Below are positions 6,465 through 15,400 of a DNA stretch of 37,148 bases, one piece after another. The position numbers and the translations under genes are program-made. The stretch is from a virus: IMG/VR virus record IMGVR_UViG_3300032223_000741, positions 1 to 37,148 of that record; one strand, 5' to 3'. Numbering within the stretch: the first letter of the stretch is position 1; each line of letters opens with the position of its first letter. The notes beneath the pieces were generated by a model that was given only the letters and a program-made list of their open reading frames with translations, was not told the origin of the DNA and did no database searches.

Positions 6465-6784
6465 CAGTCCTTGGATTGTTTGCGACGGGGCCTGGGGGGG
6501 TGATCGCTTGCAAGGTCTTTGAGAAGGGATGAGGCGTCTCGGAGGCTGATCTCCTCGGCTTCCATCATTAGCGAAAGGGCGCTAATCGCCTTGATGCGCT
6601 GGCGTAAATGGTAGAAGTAGCTCACCAGGTCGAGCGTCTCGTTCTCTAGCTCGTTGGCATACCAACCGGCGCCGGCAGACCAGAAGGCAGTCTTGTGTTC
6701 AGCCTGCCCCTTGAGGTACTTGGCAATACCCTTGGCGGCGGCGTCTTCCCATATCTGGGAAGCATCATTTTCGGGAGTGATCAT
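6464..6784 (-). CDS. Conserved phage protein, 106 aa, unknown function
   Basis: The start is taken at ATG 6784, overlapping the endolysin stop as ATGA. The middle (GWYANELENETLDLVSYFYHLRQRI) is an acidic helix pair with E-x3-E-x2-D spacing, faintly like all-alpha NTP pyrophosphohydrolases of the MazG type, but the second metal-binding helix cannot be shown. The C-terminus is basic and proline-rich. Function not assigned. Confidence 0.6.
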   Translation of the reverse strand: MITPENDASQIWEDAAAKGIAKYLKGQAEHKTAFWSAGAGWYANELENETLDLVSYFYHLRQRIKAISALSLMMEAEEISLRDASSLLKDLASDHPPRPRRKQSKD

Positions 6785-7341
6785 GCTGGCAGGAATGTGT
6801 CGGCAAGTGCGTTGTTGCGGTTGATCCATCCCTTGAGGAAGCGTTCTTTGTTCCCGCCTACGGCTATAGCTCGGTAATGCCTGTCAACTTTGTTGATGAC
6901 GGCACGAGCGAGGTCTTCAACCGGGGTGACTCGAAAAGTTGCTGCCCTGGTGTTGTCGCCCATTACCCCGTCTATCACGACCTCCTCCCCGTAGTCTTGG
7001 AGGGAGCGTTGCAGGAGTCTCACGGCAGGCTTCTGTCCTAGGTTGAGGAAGTAGTTACCCATGATGGGCAGAAGGAGCGAGGGAAGCCCCTCGGTCTTCA
7101 CCCAATAGGTGTAGTACCCATCAACGATGCTTTGTGGCGTGAGGTCTTCAACGATGTTGGGAATGCCGTCATCACGGGTGGTCAGACCAGCAATGGTGAT
7201 CCCGGCGCCGTCTCCTAGCTCCTCGGCTTTGATATTGCCGGCATGGTCAGTCTCAACTTCCCATTCCAAGCAGAAGTCTAGCCAGCGTTTGAAAGCCTCT
7301 GACTCCTCGGAGGCGGCGTCTTTGATGTCTCGAATCTTCAT
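6781..7341 (-). CDS. Endolysin, GH108-like N-acetylmuramidase
   Basis: 186 aa. The N-terminal part (WLDFCLEWEVETDH...GAGITIAGLT, about 20-53) resembles glycoside hydrolase family 108, where a Glu in a WEGG-like motif is catalytic; here the motif reads WEVE, with Glu28 the candidate. The C-terminal part (PAVRLLQRSLQDYG...DGVMGDNTRAA, about 105-134) resembles the PG_binding_3 domain that accompanies this family. No signal peptide is visible, so export should need a holin. It is in the lysis block just after a holin-like gene (4-nt overlap). Confidence 0.8.
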   Translation of the reverse strand: MKIRDIKDAASEESEAFKRWLDFCLEWEVETDHAGNIKAEELGDGAGITIAGLTTRDDGIPNIVEDLTPQSIVDGYYTYWVKTEGLPSLLLPIMGNYFLNLGQKPAVRLLQRSLQDYGEEVVIDGVMGDNTRAATFRVTPVEDLARAVINKVDRHYRAIAVGGNKERFLKGWINRNNALADTFLPA

Positions 7342-7610
7342 GCGTCTAAATCTCTAGGGGAGGGGGTGCGAGGTGGGCGCTCCTCGGCAAACTTTGAGGA
7401 GAGCTTGGCAGCGGAAAGACTCCCAATGGTGACGCTCAAGAGGTCAGCTAGGTTCTTGGGGCAATCGACTGAAGCGTGATGCAAAGCGTTCTGTGCAATG
7501 AAATAAGCCACCAGACCACCGATCAGGGCGACTACCACCCAAAGGGCGATACGCAATGAGGATGGGGAGCCGTTGCTTTCGCAGAGGGCTTTGCTCAACC
7601 ATTCCCTCAT
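7338..7610 (-). CDS. Membrane protein, holin candidate, 90 aa
   Basis: Start ATG 7610 overlaps the u-spanin stop as ATGA. A strong transmembrane helix (LRIALWVVVALIGGLVAYFIAQ, about 22-43) is followed by a weaker hydrophobic helix (LLSVTIGSLSAAKL, about 59-72) and a charged, proline-rich tail. The size, topology and position directly before the endolysin fit a class II holin. The 92-aa protein at 7977-8255 is the rival candidate; one may be the holin and the other an antiholin or accessory. Confidence 0.6.
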   Translation of the reverse strand: MREWLSKALCESNGSPSSLRIALWVVVALIGGLVAYFIAQNALHHASVDCPKNLADLLSVTIGSLSAAKLSSKFAEERPPRTPSPRDLDA

Positions 7611-7972
7611 AGGAAAAACCTCCAAGAAGTCTTGAGTCCAATGTAGAGGGCTATGCCGGCGGCTATTGCGATAGCCAAGCCTCTCCACCACCAAAGCTGA
7701 CCAAGGGCTTTGACTTGCTTATCATGCCAGTAGTTCGCGTCATTCTGTGCTTGGGCCAGTACCTTTGACTGCTCGACTACTTGGGCCTCGTAGTTGTTCA
7801 CCGAGGTCTCTAGCTCCTTAACAACCTCTTTGCCCTGTGCTGATACCAGAGGCTTTAGGCGCTCAAGATTGGTCTTAACAGCGACAACCGATGGGGCGGT
7901 GTACGGGTACTCAATCTTGTGAGTAGCACAACCGGCTAGAATGAGGCACCCCAGGAGGGGAAGCGTTTTCAT
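7607..7972 (-). CDS. Unimolecular spanin candidate (lipoprotein plus C-terminal TM)
   Basis: 121 aa. The N-terminus MKTLPLLGCLILAGCATHK is a lipoprotein signal with lipobox LAGC, lipidated at Cys15. The middle (about 35-95) is charged and helical with coiled-coil character (NYEAQVVEQSKVLAQAQND). The C-terminus (about 96-117, WWWRGLAIAIAAGIALYIGL) is a transmembrane helix. An outer-membrane lipoprotein linked to an inner-membrane anchor is the defining layout of u-spanins such as T1 gp11, which fuse inner and outer membranes in the last step of lysis. It lies among holin and endolysin genes. It implies a Gram-negative host. Confidence 0.75.
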   Translation of the reverse strand: MKTLPLLGCLILAGCATHKIEYPYTAPSVVAVKTNLERLKPLVSAQGKEVVKELETSVNNYEAQVVEQSKVLAQAQNDANYWHDKQVKALGQLWWWRGLAIAIAAGIALYIGLKTSWRFFL

Positions 7973-7976
7973 GGCA

Positions 7977-8255
7977 TTACTTCAGAATGTGGTCTTCAAT
8001 GCGCTTGGTGCGCTGGTCTATCTGCTGAAGCGTGGCAAGTGCCGCCGCTAAAAGTTCACGCCTCTGTGCGTTATCTACTTGGATCTCGTTAATCTTTGCG
8101 TCTTGTAATTTATTGGATTCCTCTACCCTTTCAATTCGGGCGGGAAGTACGGCATAGACCGTGAAGTAAGTAAGAAGGGCAACCGCGCCAGCACAAGCAC
8201 CGACCCCTGATAGGGTCAGCATAATTGGGTGAGGAAGCGTTGCGGTGCCGTTCAT
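7977..8255 (-). CDS. Membrane protein with coiled coil, holin candidate, 92 aa
   Basis: One transmembrane segment at about residues 12-36 (MLTLSGVGACAGAVALLTYF...) is followed by a long charged helix (about 38-90) with heptad-like spacing. It is the first gene of the lysis block and is preceded by a leaderless-type promoter with a 10-bp inverted repeat covering the -10 and the start codon. That placement argues for a timing role, hence holin or holin partner. The single TM helix with a C-terminal coiled coil resembles pinholin-like or XhlA-like accessory proteins more than a classical holin. Confidence 0.55.
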   Translation of the reverse strand: MNGTATLPHPIMLTLSGVGACAGAVALLTYFTVYAVLPARIERVEESNKLQDAKINEIQVDNAQRRELLAAALATLQQIDQRTKRIEDHILK

Positions 8256-8285
8256 TTAACATCATCTAACCAAGAGATGTTAAAT
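8254..8285. promoter_or_regulatory. Operator-like 10-bp inverted repeat over the lysis start
   Basis: ATTTAACATC at 8254-8263 and GATGTTAAAT at 8276-8285 are exact reverse complements with a 12-nt spacer. The repeat covers the spacer and -10 of the lysis promoter and the ATG at 8255. Each arm contains the TAACATC half-site seen at other late promoters. Confidence 0.7.
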
Positions 8286-8291
8286 CGGCAA
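8263..8291 (-). promoter_or_regulatory. Putative lysis-block promoter (leaderless type)
   Basis: Minus strand TTGCCG (8291-8286), 17 bp, TAGATG (8268-8263). The -35 starts 36 nt before ATG 8255, so transcription would start at about the start codon. The preceding bases TTTCTC match the promoter at 32165-32193. Confidence 0.6.
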
Positions 8292-8295
8292 GAGA

Positions 8296-8317
8296 AACCG
8301 CTATAAAATCAGCGATT
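8296..8317 (-). terminator. Weak terminator-like hairpin after the fibre operon
   Basis: AACCGCT (8296-8302) pairs with AGCGATT (8311-8317) with one G-T pair and an 8-nt loop. On the minus strand it is followed by TTTCTCTT. It begins at the stop of the gene at 8309 and ends just before the lysis promoter, so it may separate the two transcripts. Confidence 0.45.
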
Positions 8318-8530
8318 TAGTAGGTAGGCGAGACTGACCGAAATGTAGATGATGGCGCCGGTGATGTTGTCATCTGCCCAACCTTTCCGCACAAGATCGG
8401 TGCGAACCTTGTTGTACGCGATCTGGGTGCGGACAACTCCAGGGTAGTTATCCCCAGAAAGGTTCAGCACCTTACCCTTGGCAATCGGGTAGCAGCGGAT
8501 AAAGAGCCAAAGGTCGCGGAAGAGTTTCAT
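8309..8530 (-). CDS. Unknown protein, 73 aa, last gene of the fibre block
   Basis: ATG 8530 overlaps the upstream stop as TAATG. The product (MKLFRDLWLFIRCYPIAKGK...) is basic and aromatic at the N-terminus and ends in a hydrophobic segment (ITGAIIYISVSLAYLL). It may be membrane-associated and could belong to the lysis functions. No family recognised. Confidence 0.6.
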   Translation of the reverse strand: MKLFRDLWLFIRCYPIAKGKVLNLSGDNYPGVVRTQIAYNKVRTDLVRKGWADDNITGAIIYISVSLAYLLNR

Positions 8531-8721
8531 TAGGGTTCTGAAATTTCGGCACACTCGGCAGGAATCCATGTGACCTCTCCGTAAGATGCGAACACGGCGT
8601 TGTAGAACTGCTTCCCGTCCGTGACGGGAGAGCCGACCACCTCGCCAGACTCGCCAGCGACGAGGGCCGCCACCCTGTCCCAGAACTCGTCTCCTGTGGT
8701 TTTTAAGGTCAGGTTAGACAT
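8530..8721 (-). CDS. Unknown protein, 63 aa
   Basis: Start ATG 8721 overlaps the end of the fibre gene by 8 nt. The product (MSNLTLKTTGDEFWDRVAALV...) is acidic, with no motif recognised. It lies between the large fibre gene and a small hydrophobic protein; a fibre-assembly or accessory role is possible from position only. Confidence 0.55.
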   Translation of the reverse strand: MSNLTLKTTGDEFWDRVAALVAGESGEVVGSPVTDGKQFYNAVFASYGEVTWIPAECAEISEP

Positions 8722-10549
8722 AGGTAATGTTGACTAGGATATCGCCAGCGGCGACAGCAGTCGTGTCGAGAAGCGCAGAACCTGCTGTGATGGCGTAAGA
8801 AATGCCTGCTGAAAACCTCATCCCCACAAATGCCGTCGAAACATCAAGCGTTTGGTTTGCTTGGATCGCAAATTGGATGACGGGGGTTGATGTTCCGACC
8901 GTAGGAGCGGAAGCGCTATTGAAAAACTTCACATATTTTACCGCCGCCGTTGTGTTTGTCAGAATGCAAGTTCCAAGAACCCCAGTTGAGTTTTTAACAA
9001 GTGTGGCGTTGGTTCCTGAAGCGGAAATCAACGTATGGAACGCGCTAAAGCCAAAATTTTGACTGACTTGAGGTAAAACGCTAATTGTGTTGCTAACCGT
9101 AGTTGACCCAATAGTTGGGTTAATCGGTTGAAACGATGGATAGGCAGTAATCGTGGTGGTTCCAGATGTTTGAGCAACGCTGAAACGGATGCGAAAATAT
9201 CTTGCTCCATTTGTGCTGAGTCTCCAGATGCCAGCAGCATTAAAGGATGAAACAATTCCGTTAGTCGAATTGATGTCGTTTTGAACATAGGCGATTACCC
9301 ATGTTGAGTTGTCGTTTGAAAGTTCGGCGGCGATTGTCCCACCACTACCTAGTGAAGACACTTGAACCGAAACTGTTCGGTATGCGGAAACATCGGTGCT
9401 GTTAATTGCCAGCGTGTTAATAGAAACAGCACCCGTGGCAGTATAGGTTAAAGCGGGGCCAAGGTTGCCATTGACGACGATAGAACCGTCTGAGTTGACC
9501 GCAAGGGTGTTAGCGCCATTGACAATCTGTGTCTTGGCATTTCCGCTAGTCAGGTCGCCTGCGCTGGGCTGTACGGCGAAGGTGCCAGCGTTGGTGACGG
9601 CGTGAGACGGCACAGAGGCAAGGGAAACTGGAACAGTCTGGTCGCTGGCGATGTTGACGGGAGTAGAGTTAGCAATCGTCGCCGCGCCTTTTGCAGGAAT
9701 GTTTGCTACCGAATTTTTGATTGCGGTGCTGTTTGTAACTTCGGGGCCGTCCGTCGCTAAAGTCACCCGCTGGGTCGTGGCCGTAACAACACCGCTGCCT
9801 AGCTGAATTGCGGCAGTCCCATCCACTTTAACTGCGGTGGAGTTGCCACCCTGCACATTCGCAGTTACGGTGCCTGATACAGGTTGAGTGGCCTGATAGA
9901 AGGTGCCAGAAACTGGGACGGTGCCAGATATTGCAACCGTTCCCGATACGGGTTGAGTAACTCCCGATCCGTCAACAGGGATTCGACCAGAGATAGGTAC
10001 AGGGATGTTTCCCGTGTTGGTCGCAATGGTAGAGAGTGAAGTGTTTCCCGTTGTTTGATTAGCCGAAGTAGCTGCACCACTAGGCAACGGCATGGTTGAC
10101 GCCGAAACAGGCACCGGCGAGGCTCGAAGCTGGGTATCCGTCAATCCCCCCGTAGTAATTAACCTTCCGTTCACATCGGTCTGGAGTGTGGAAGAAGCCC
10201 CGCTGGTGTAGGTCGGAAGGGTGGCGTTATAGGCTGCACTTGCACCACCGACGCCACCTCCACCACCTCCACCACCCGTGACGGCAACGCTACCCGTGGC
10301 AAGCTGGGTTTTGACCGCCGCAATATCAGCAGCACTTGCCGTCTCAATTCCCGTAATCGTAGAAAGCTGCCCTTGAATAATTGAAAGGTCGGCGGCACTT
10401 GCGCCGAGTGCGTCAACCATCAACCGACCCGTGGTCTTGTCAATCAGCAGGGGCGCAGCGGGGCCGGTCTGCTCAATCGCAGGGAGAGCGTCACCGGCAG
10501 TCCAGCGGATCGCGGGACGCTGAAGGTGCGGATTGAGGAAGTCTGACAT
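8714..10549 (-). CDS. Tail fibre or spike protein, 611 aa, repeat-rich
   Basis: Very rich in Ser, Thr, Ala, Val and Gly, as in beta-rich fibre shafts. A run of eight glycines (about 93-100) acts as a hinge after the N-terminal helical part. The middle has degenerate repeats of the type QPVSGTVxxSGTVPVSGT (about 195-235), seen in many fibre-like phage proteins. The C-terminal 170 residues look like a globular beta domain. No enzymatic motif is visible, so it is more likely a structural fibre than a depolymerase. It lies downstream of the T7-type fibre gene and probably attaches to or extends it. Confidence 0.75.
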   Translation of the reverse strand: MSDFLNPHLQRPAIRWTAGDALPAIEQTGPAAPLLIDKTTGRLMVDALGASAADLSIIQGQLSTITGIETASAADIAAVKTQLATGSVAVTGGGGGGGGVGGASAAYNATLPTYTSGASSTLQTDVNGRLITTGGLTDTQLRASPVPVSASTMPLPSGAATSANQTTGNTSLSTIATNTGNIPVPISGRIPVDGSGVTQPVSGTVAISGTVPVSGTFYQATQPVSGTVTANVQGGNSTAVKVDGTAAIQLGSGVVTATTQRVTLATDGPEVTNSTAIKNSVANIPAKGAATIANSTPVNIASDQTVPVSLASVPSHAVTNAGTFAVQPSAGDLTSGNAKTQIVNGANTLAVNSDGSIVVNGNLGPALTYTATGAVSINTLAINSTDVSAYRTVSVQVSSLGSGGTIAAELSNDNSTWVIAYVQNDINSTNGIVSSFNAAGIWRLSTNGARYFRIRFSVAQTSGTTTITAYPSFQPINPTIGSTTVSNTISVLPQVSQNFGFSAFHTLISASGTNATLVKNSTGVLGTCILTNTTAAVKYVKFFNSASAPTVGTSTPVIQFAIQANQTLDVSTAFVGMRFSAGISYAITAGSALLDTTAVAAGDILVNITYV

Positions 10550-10551
10550 GA

Positions 10552-10686
10552 CTACTTCTTTTTCTCGACGGGAGCGGGTGCTTCCTCTGCAGGAGATTCA
10601 ACGGGGGCGACGATCACCTCGGCTTCGGAGAAGGTTTCGATGGTGAGGTCGTTTGAGGATTGGGGGTGGGTTTCGAGTGTGGGCAT
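10552..10686 (-). CDS. Short acidic/proline-rich protein, 44 aa
   Basis: ATG 10686 to TAG 10552, filling the gap between two tail genes with 2-4 nt on either side. The product (beginning MPTLETHPQSSNDL, ending APVEKKK) is Glu/Pro/Ala-rich and resembles the Pro/Ala-rich C-terminus of the upstream 71-aa protein. No family recognised. Tight packing in the operon supports it. Confidence 0.5.
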   Translation of the reverse strand: MPTLETHPQSSNDLTIETFSEAEVIVAPVESPAEEAPAPVEKKK

Positions 10687-10690
10687 GGTG

Positions 10691-10906
10691 TTATGGGGTT
10701 ACGGGTGCAGGGGCGGGAACTGGATCAACAGATGCAGGCGGGTTAGCCATTTCTTCAAGGATGATCTCTGCTTGCGCGGTGATCTGGGCATCGGTGACTT
10801 TCTTGGGTACACCCTCTTCACGATAGAAGTAGGCATTGCAGACGGGGTATCCTAGCCTTGCACAAGCAGCACCCCAGACGGTTTTGAGATAGTCTTCTTT
10901 GCTCAT
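10691..10906 (-). CDS. Unknown protein, 71 aa
   Basis: MSKEDYLKTVWGAACARLGY... is a compact, mixed-charge N-terminal half, followed by a Pro/Ala/Val tail (VDPVPAPAPVTP). It is in the fibre gene block, directly after the 172-aa putative receptor-binding protein. Position would suit a fibre chaperone or accessory protein, without motif support. Confidence 0.6.
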   Translation of the reverse strand: MSKEDYLKTVWGAACARLGYPVCNAYFYREEGVPKKVTDAQITAQAEIILEEMANPPASVDPVPAPAPVTP

Positions 10907-10908
10907 GG

Positions 10909-11427
10909 TTAAGCGAGCTTCCAGAGCTTGATCGTGGTGCGCTGATTAAGACCTGCCGTTGAGTTGGTGAGCGCAACGTATTGAGAGGCTTCTCCGATTG
11001 TAAGCGTTCCTTGATAAGATTGACCTAGAAGACGAAGCTCAAAGACAGATGACGAAGAGATTGTAAATTGTCCTTCAATAGAAACCAAATGCACATTTGT
11101 TGCATACCCATCAGATCGGGAACTTCTAGTGATATACGAAGAAGATGTAGAATTGAACAAGGACAGGATTGCGATAAGTCTTCCTCCGTCTGTCGGGGCT
11201 CCAGAGCTTACAGGTGTTTGTGCTTTGAAATAGTAGGTTCCACTAGCAAGCGTGATCTGATTGGAAGCTACTGACCCGTAATTTCCCGAGTCGGCAACCT
11301 CTGTATCAACTGTCAGAGTCGTAACTGTGTTGGCTGTGATAGATTGCCCTGCTGCATTCGGAGCGCAGACCCATCCGTATTCCAAGTAAGGTTTGGCTCC
11401 AGAGCCAATGAGAGTGTCGAGATTCAT
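10909..11427 (-). CDS. Putative distal fibre/receptor-binding protein, 172 aa
   Basis: Begins MNLDTLIGSGAKPYLEYG and continues with regular beta-strand patterning (TTLTVDTEVADSGNYG, ITLASGTYYFKAQTPV, LLGQSYQGTLTI), like compact jelly-roll (C1q/TNF-like) head domains found at phage fibre tips. It directly follows the T7-type fibre with one nucleotide between them, so it may be the separate tip domain of the same fibre. Which host molecule it binds cannot be read from the sequence. Confidence 0.6.
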   Translation of the reverse strand: MNLDTLIGSGAKPYLEYGWVCAPNAAGQSITANTVTTLTVDTEVADSGNYGSVASNQITLASGTYYFKAQTPVSSGAPTDGGRLIAILSLFNSTSSSYITRSSRSDGYATNVHLVSIEGQFTISSSSVFELRLLGQSYQGTLTIGEASQYVALTNSTAGLNQRTTIKLWKLA

Positions 11428-11428
11428 A

Positions 11429-12385
11429 TCAATAGATCCTCCAAGTGCTTCCGTTGTAAATTACTGCGATACGCTTGCCCGAGACATTGCAAACAAGATC
11501 CTCACTTAATCCCTCAATGGTGCTTGCATTACGCGAGACCATTAGGTTGTTTGTTGCCCAAGTGCGTCCAGAGTCAGCAATCGTGACCATGCTTCCTAGA
11601 ACCGGAGATGCTGGAAGGGTGATCGTGAACGATGAGGATGTCGTGTCTGCCTCGATCCGGTCACCCGTGGATGCCGTGTAGTTGGCAGTCTTGCTGACCC
11701 AGGCGTTTGCGCCTACTGATCCAGCAAGGCCGGCAGGAGTCACAGAGTTGGCAACAACTCCGCTTGCAGTTGTGGCAGTCGTGGCATTGCCATTAACGCT
11801 ACCCGTGAAGCTCGGTGCCGTGATGTTGCCAGATGCGTCCCAAGTGATATTTCCATTAGCCGATAGCTTTGCAGGGGTCACAGCAGCGGCGGCGATCTTT
11901 GCAGAAGTAATTGCACCATCAGCAATAGCGGCAGCAGTCTGGGGCGTCCATGTAGGGGTTCCTCCAACTGCGCTCAAGCCAAGCACATAGGGAGCAGTAC
12001 CAGCAGCCGAGGCGGAGGAGGGGACATTGTTTGCCGTAGCCTCCTGTACGAGCATGGTCAGCTTATCAAGAGCCTTCTCCTGGGCAGATGCAGGAAAGCG
12101 ATCCCCGGTCGTGTAGCTAGTCAACTGCGTCTTGGCAGTCGAGCGAGTAATAATGACCGTAGAGGTGCTAGGAACGGCAGAAGTCGTTGTAATGCTACCA
12201 GTAGAACCGGCTCCACCAGTTACAGAGTAACCGCTACCGAGGGCAAGGGTAGTAGGCACACCGACGGCATTAACCACTACAGAAAGGTCAGCAGCGTCAA
12301 AGAAGGGGAAAGTCGTAGGATATGCCGCACTTGTGGAGGCATTTCCAGCATAACTAACTGAAGAAATCGTCGTAGAAACGGACAT
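11429..12385 (-). CDS. Tail fibre with T7 gp17-like N-terminal domain
   Basis: 318 aa. The first 120 residues (SVSYAGNASTSAAYPTTFPFF, DLSVVVNAVG, LALGSGYSVTGGAGSTG, TVIITRSTAKTQLTSYTTGD, ALDKLTMLVQEA) follow the T7 gp17 N-terminal pattern that docks fibres on the tail tube. The rest is Ala/Thr/Ser-rich shaft with AxIxDGAITSAKIA-type repeats (about 150-185), ending in a beta-rich domain. It starts a transcript: a leaderless-type promoter precedes ATG 12385. Much shorter than T7 gp17 (553 aa), consistent with the receptor-binding parts being on separate downstream proteins. Confidence 0.85.
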   Translation of the reverse strand: MSVSTTISSVSYAGNASTSAAYPTTFPFFDAADLSVVVNAVGVPTTLALGSGYSVTGGAGSTGSITTTSAVPSTSTVIITRSTAKTQLTSYTTGDRFPASAQEKALDKLTMLVQEATANNVPSSASAAGTAPYVLGLSAVGGTPTWTPQTAAAIADGAITSAKIAAAAVTPAKLSANGNITWDASGNITAPSFTGSVNGNATTATTASGVVANSVTPAGLAGSVGANAWVSKTANYTASTGDRIEADTTSSSFTITLPASPVLGSMVTIADSGRTWATNNLMVSRNASTIEGLSEDLVCNVSGKRIAVIYNGSTWRIY

Positions 12386-12393
12386 TGCCGCTA

Positions 12394-12422
12394 CTACTAA
12401 ACTCCTATGTTAGTTTCGGCAA
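12394..12422 (-). promoter_or_regulatory. Putative fibre-operon promoter (leaderless type)
   Basis: Minus strand TTGCCG (12422-12417), 17 bp containing AACTAACAT, then TAGTAG (12399-12394). The -35 starts 37 nt before ATG 12385. The -10 is weak, so an activator may be needed. Confidence 0.55.
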
Positions 12423-12431
12423 GAGGAATGT

Positions 12432-15400
12432 TTAGTCTAAAATGCCTCTGTTATGCTTAACCGGCTTTGTGCTTTGATCCATGATCCCTGCATTTCTGGC
12501 GGCATGGGTTCCTGTCTTGGCAACATTGCCCATAGCCGAGATACCTCCAAGGGCTTTGGCAATGCCATACTGACGAGCGAATAGGAACATCATGGCAACA
12601 GCATCAATAGCAGCCTTGCCTGTGGAAATGTAATCCTCTGCCTCGGCTTGCGCTGGCTTTGTAATGACCTTCTTGGCACTACGATAGGCACCCGTGAACT
12701 TATCCAAGAGGGGATTGCCGGTAGTCAGGAAAGCGTGTTTGCCTGTGATCTTGTCTTTGATTAGCCCAGAGAGACCAGCGCCCAACCAGTAAATACCGTA
12801 TGTAGGGCCAGCAACGGCAGCGGCAAGGTACTCACTCAAAGAGTTGGCGTCTTCCTTTTCTTGCTGTGAGCCTGCGAGTGCTGCGAATCCTTGGAGGATT
12901 GCGGCTTCCATTACGCCCGACAAAACCCATGCCGTTGATAGCTTCCAGGCTTTGTCGCCAATGACCTTTGCCTTTTCTCCGACTCCGTTAGCTTCACGCA
13001 AATCACGGGGGGTAGTTTTAACTTCATGGGCAACGATTCCAAACCGCTGGCGCACAGGGCCGGCAAAGTTGGCTAGGAAGCGCATAAGGGCATTCCCTGC
13101 CTCTCCTGCTGGTCGATCAATGCCAAACCCTACAGGATTGGTCTGGTGAAGGATCTCGTCAGTCTTTGCACGGGCAACCTCATGGGCTTGTGCCTCGGTC
13201 AGCCCTTCCTTGATTGCGCTATGGTATGAAGCATCATAGGCGATTGCAGAAGAGATAGCGTTAGCCTGGTGGACAAACGCTGGAATCCAAGAATGCCCAA
13301 CCTCTCCGATAGCCTTACCAGCAAGGATAGCATTGCGGATAGGCGCCGGCTTGGAACCTGCCTTGATAGCCTCTCGGTCATTGTTGCTATGGGAAGCCTC
13401 TAGGAATCGTAGCACCTCACGGGAGTTGATCATGCCATCCTTACCCCATACTGGTTTGATAGCCTGACCCGTCAGCACTCTCGTCAGAGACCCCACAAAC
13501 TCGTCAGGTGCCAGCATCATAGATGATGACATGGAAGGGATAAGGTGCTTCAGCGTGACTTTGGCATTGTAGCCAAGAACGCTTGTTCCAAGGTAGTTGG
13601 CAGCTTCACGGGCAATTTCACCATTCATGCCAAGCAACTCGCCGGCGCTTGCTTTCTCCTTTCCAATAAATCCAGAGATTTCCTTGAGGGCATCACGGTA
13701 GGAAACCTTCTTTGCCTGTGCCGCCCGGAGGACATCGGCGTTTCCAAGGATCGCCCTCATGTCTCGGTTAAGGTCAACATGGGTCAGCCAGTAGTTCACC
13801 TGACGCATATGTGCCTGATAGACCAACCAGGCATTCTCATCTCGGATTTTGGCGGCATGGTTCTGACGGGAGATGCCAAAGCTAGGCGTCATGCTGGCAC
13901 CGCCTCCATGCTCCCCATCTAAATCCTTTGCTTTGTCCTGCGACTTGGAAGTATCCCAAACCAAGGTTGCATAGTTCTTAACCCTGGGCATATCTACCCC
14001 AAAGACCTCTTTGAACTTGGCGTTGATCTCGTCGTAGTTGTCGTAGGCTTTCTTGAGGTAGTCGTAATAGGCGCGGCCTGCTGCCGTCTTGTTGACAAAG
14101 GCTTCCAACTTGTCGGCTACCTCTTGGGTCATGCCGCTATACTCAAGGGATGGACGGGCATCTGCCTGACGCCATGAAAGGAGGCGTTGAATAGCTTCCA
14201 TCTCGGAAAGGTGCAGTTTGACCTTTTCCCCGGAGTCGGGAACTTGCTCCCTGACCTCTAGATACTTGACTCTGCTGGTGGATTTAAGACCGGCAAGCGT
14301 CCTTGCCATGTATTCCAAGTCAGCGCTGGAGCCTTTCCAGGTAGAGGGGTTCTGGACATATCCCTCTGCCGTGATTCGCTCAATCTTGTTCTTTTGGAAC
14401 TTGCGGTTTTCCTCAACCTCAATGCCGGTGTCTTTGCGCCCCGATAGCTTGGAAAGCGCCATCTGGAGTTTTGTGCGGTTGACAACGCTATCCTTGGTGT
14501 CGGCTCCAAAGATTGCCTGTAAGAGACTACGGGTATCTCTGATATCGGTAGCATGGTTGCGGTCATGCTCTGCATTGGCAGCATCGTAGATCCTGCGCTT
14601 CCAGTATGCCGCTTGCTCCTGACCTAGAATATGGTCAAGCAACTGCGCCCTAGTGAAGTGCGTGTCTAGGTAGGCGTCAATGCCAGCAAGGATACCGGCG
14701 TCCTTTTCTTTGGATTGATTGATCTCCGAGGTGGTCGCTTCCTTGCCATTGATAGCCTCAATAGCTTTTTGCTGCTCGGATTTTACCCAATCACGCCTTG
14801 CGACAAGTTGCTGATTCCAATCGTAGCGCCCCTCTCGGATGATCCCCTGTAGTGACTCCAGCGCCAGCGCCGACTGCTCGGCATTCATGTCAGGGTTATC
14901 TTGCCCCTTCAGCTTGCCTTTGGAATCCCAAGGCGAGAAGTTACCGTGAATCTGGGCAAGCAGGATTTCGTTAAAAAGCTCCTGCCGGCGGGTGATGGAA
15001 TCCTCGGAGCTTAATGGGGAGTCACCAGAGTCAATGGTGTCCATTTCAGCCTGACGGGTCTTGATGTAGTTAGAGACCTCGGCTGCGGTCATATGCCAGA
15101 GGGAACCTACCTCATTGACGATGGCGTGACCTTCAGCGCCTAGCTTACCCTTGGGGCCTGTGCCTCGCTCATTCTTGGGTTGCGCGGCATCGTATAGACG
15201 ATAGGCACGGTCTACATATTCGGCTCGGAGTTGGTGGTCAATCAGGTCACTTGCCTTCTGGATAGTCTTGATCAAGAAGTCAGCCTTTGCCTTGTCGCTG
15301 CCTAGGGAAGCGTACTTGGTATAAATGTTTCCGCCCTCGCCGGTGCCAGGGTTACGCCAGTTACGAGTGAGGGATGCCCTAACTTCAGCGGGCAGGGCGG

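Noticed and set aside
9990-10300. CRISPR-like array in the fibre gene
   Set aside because: The repeats are degenerate protein-level repeats (SGTV/PVSGT, polyglycine), not regularly spaced identical direct repeats.
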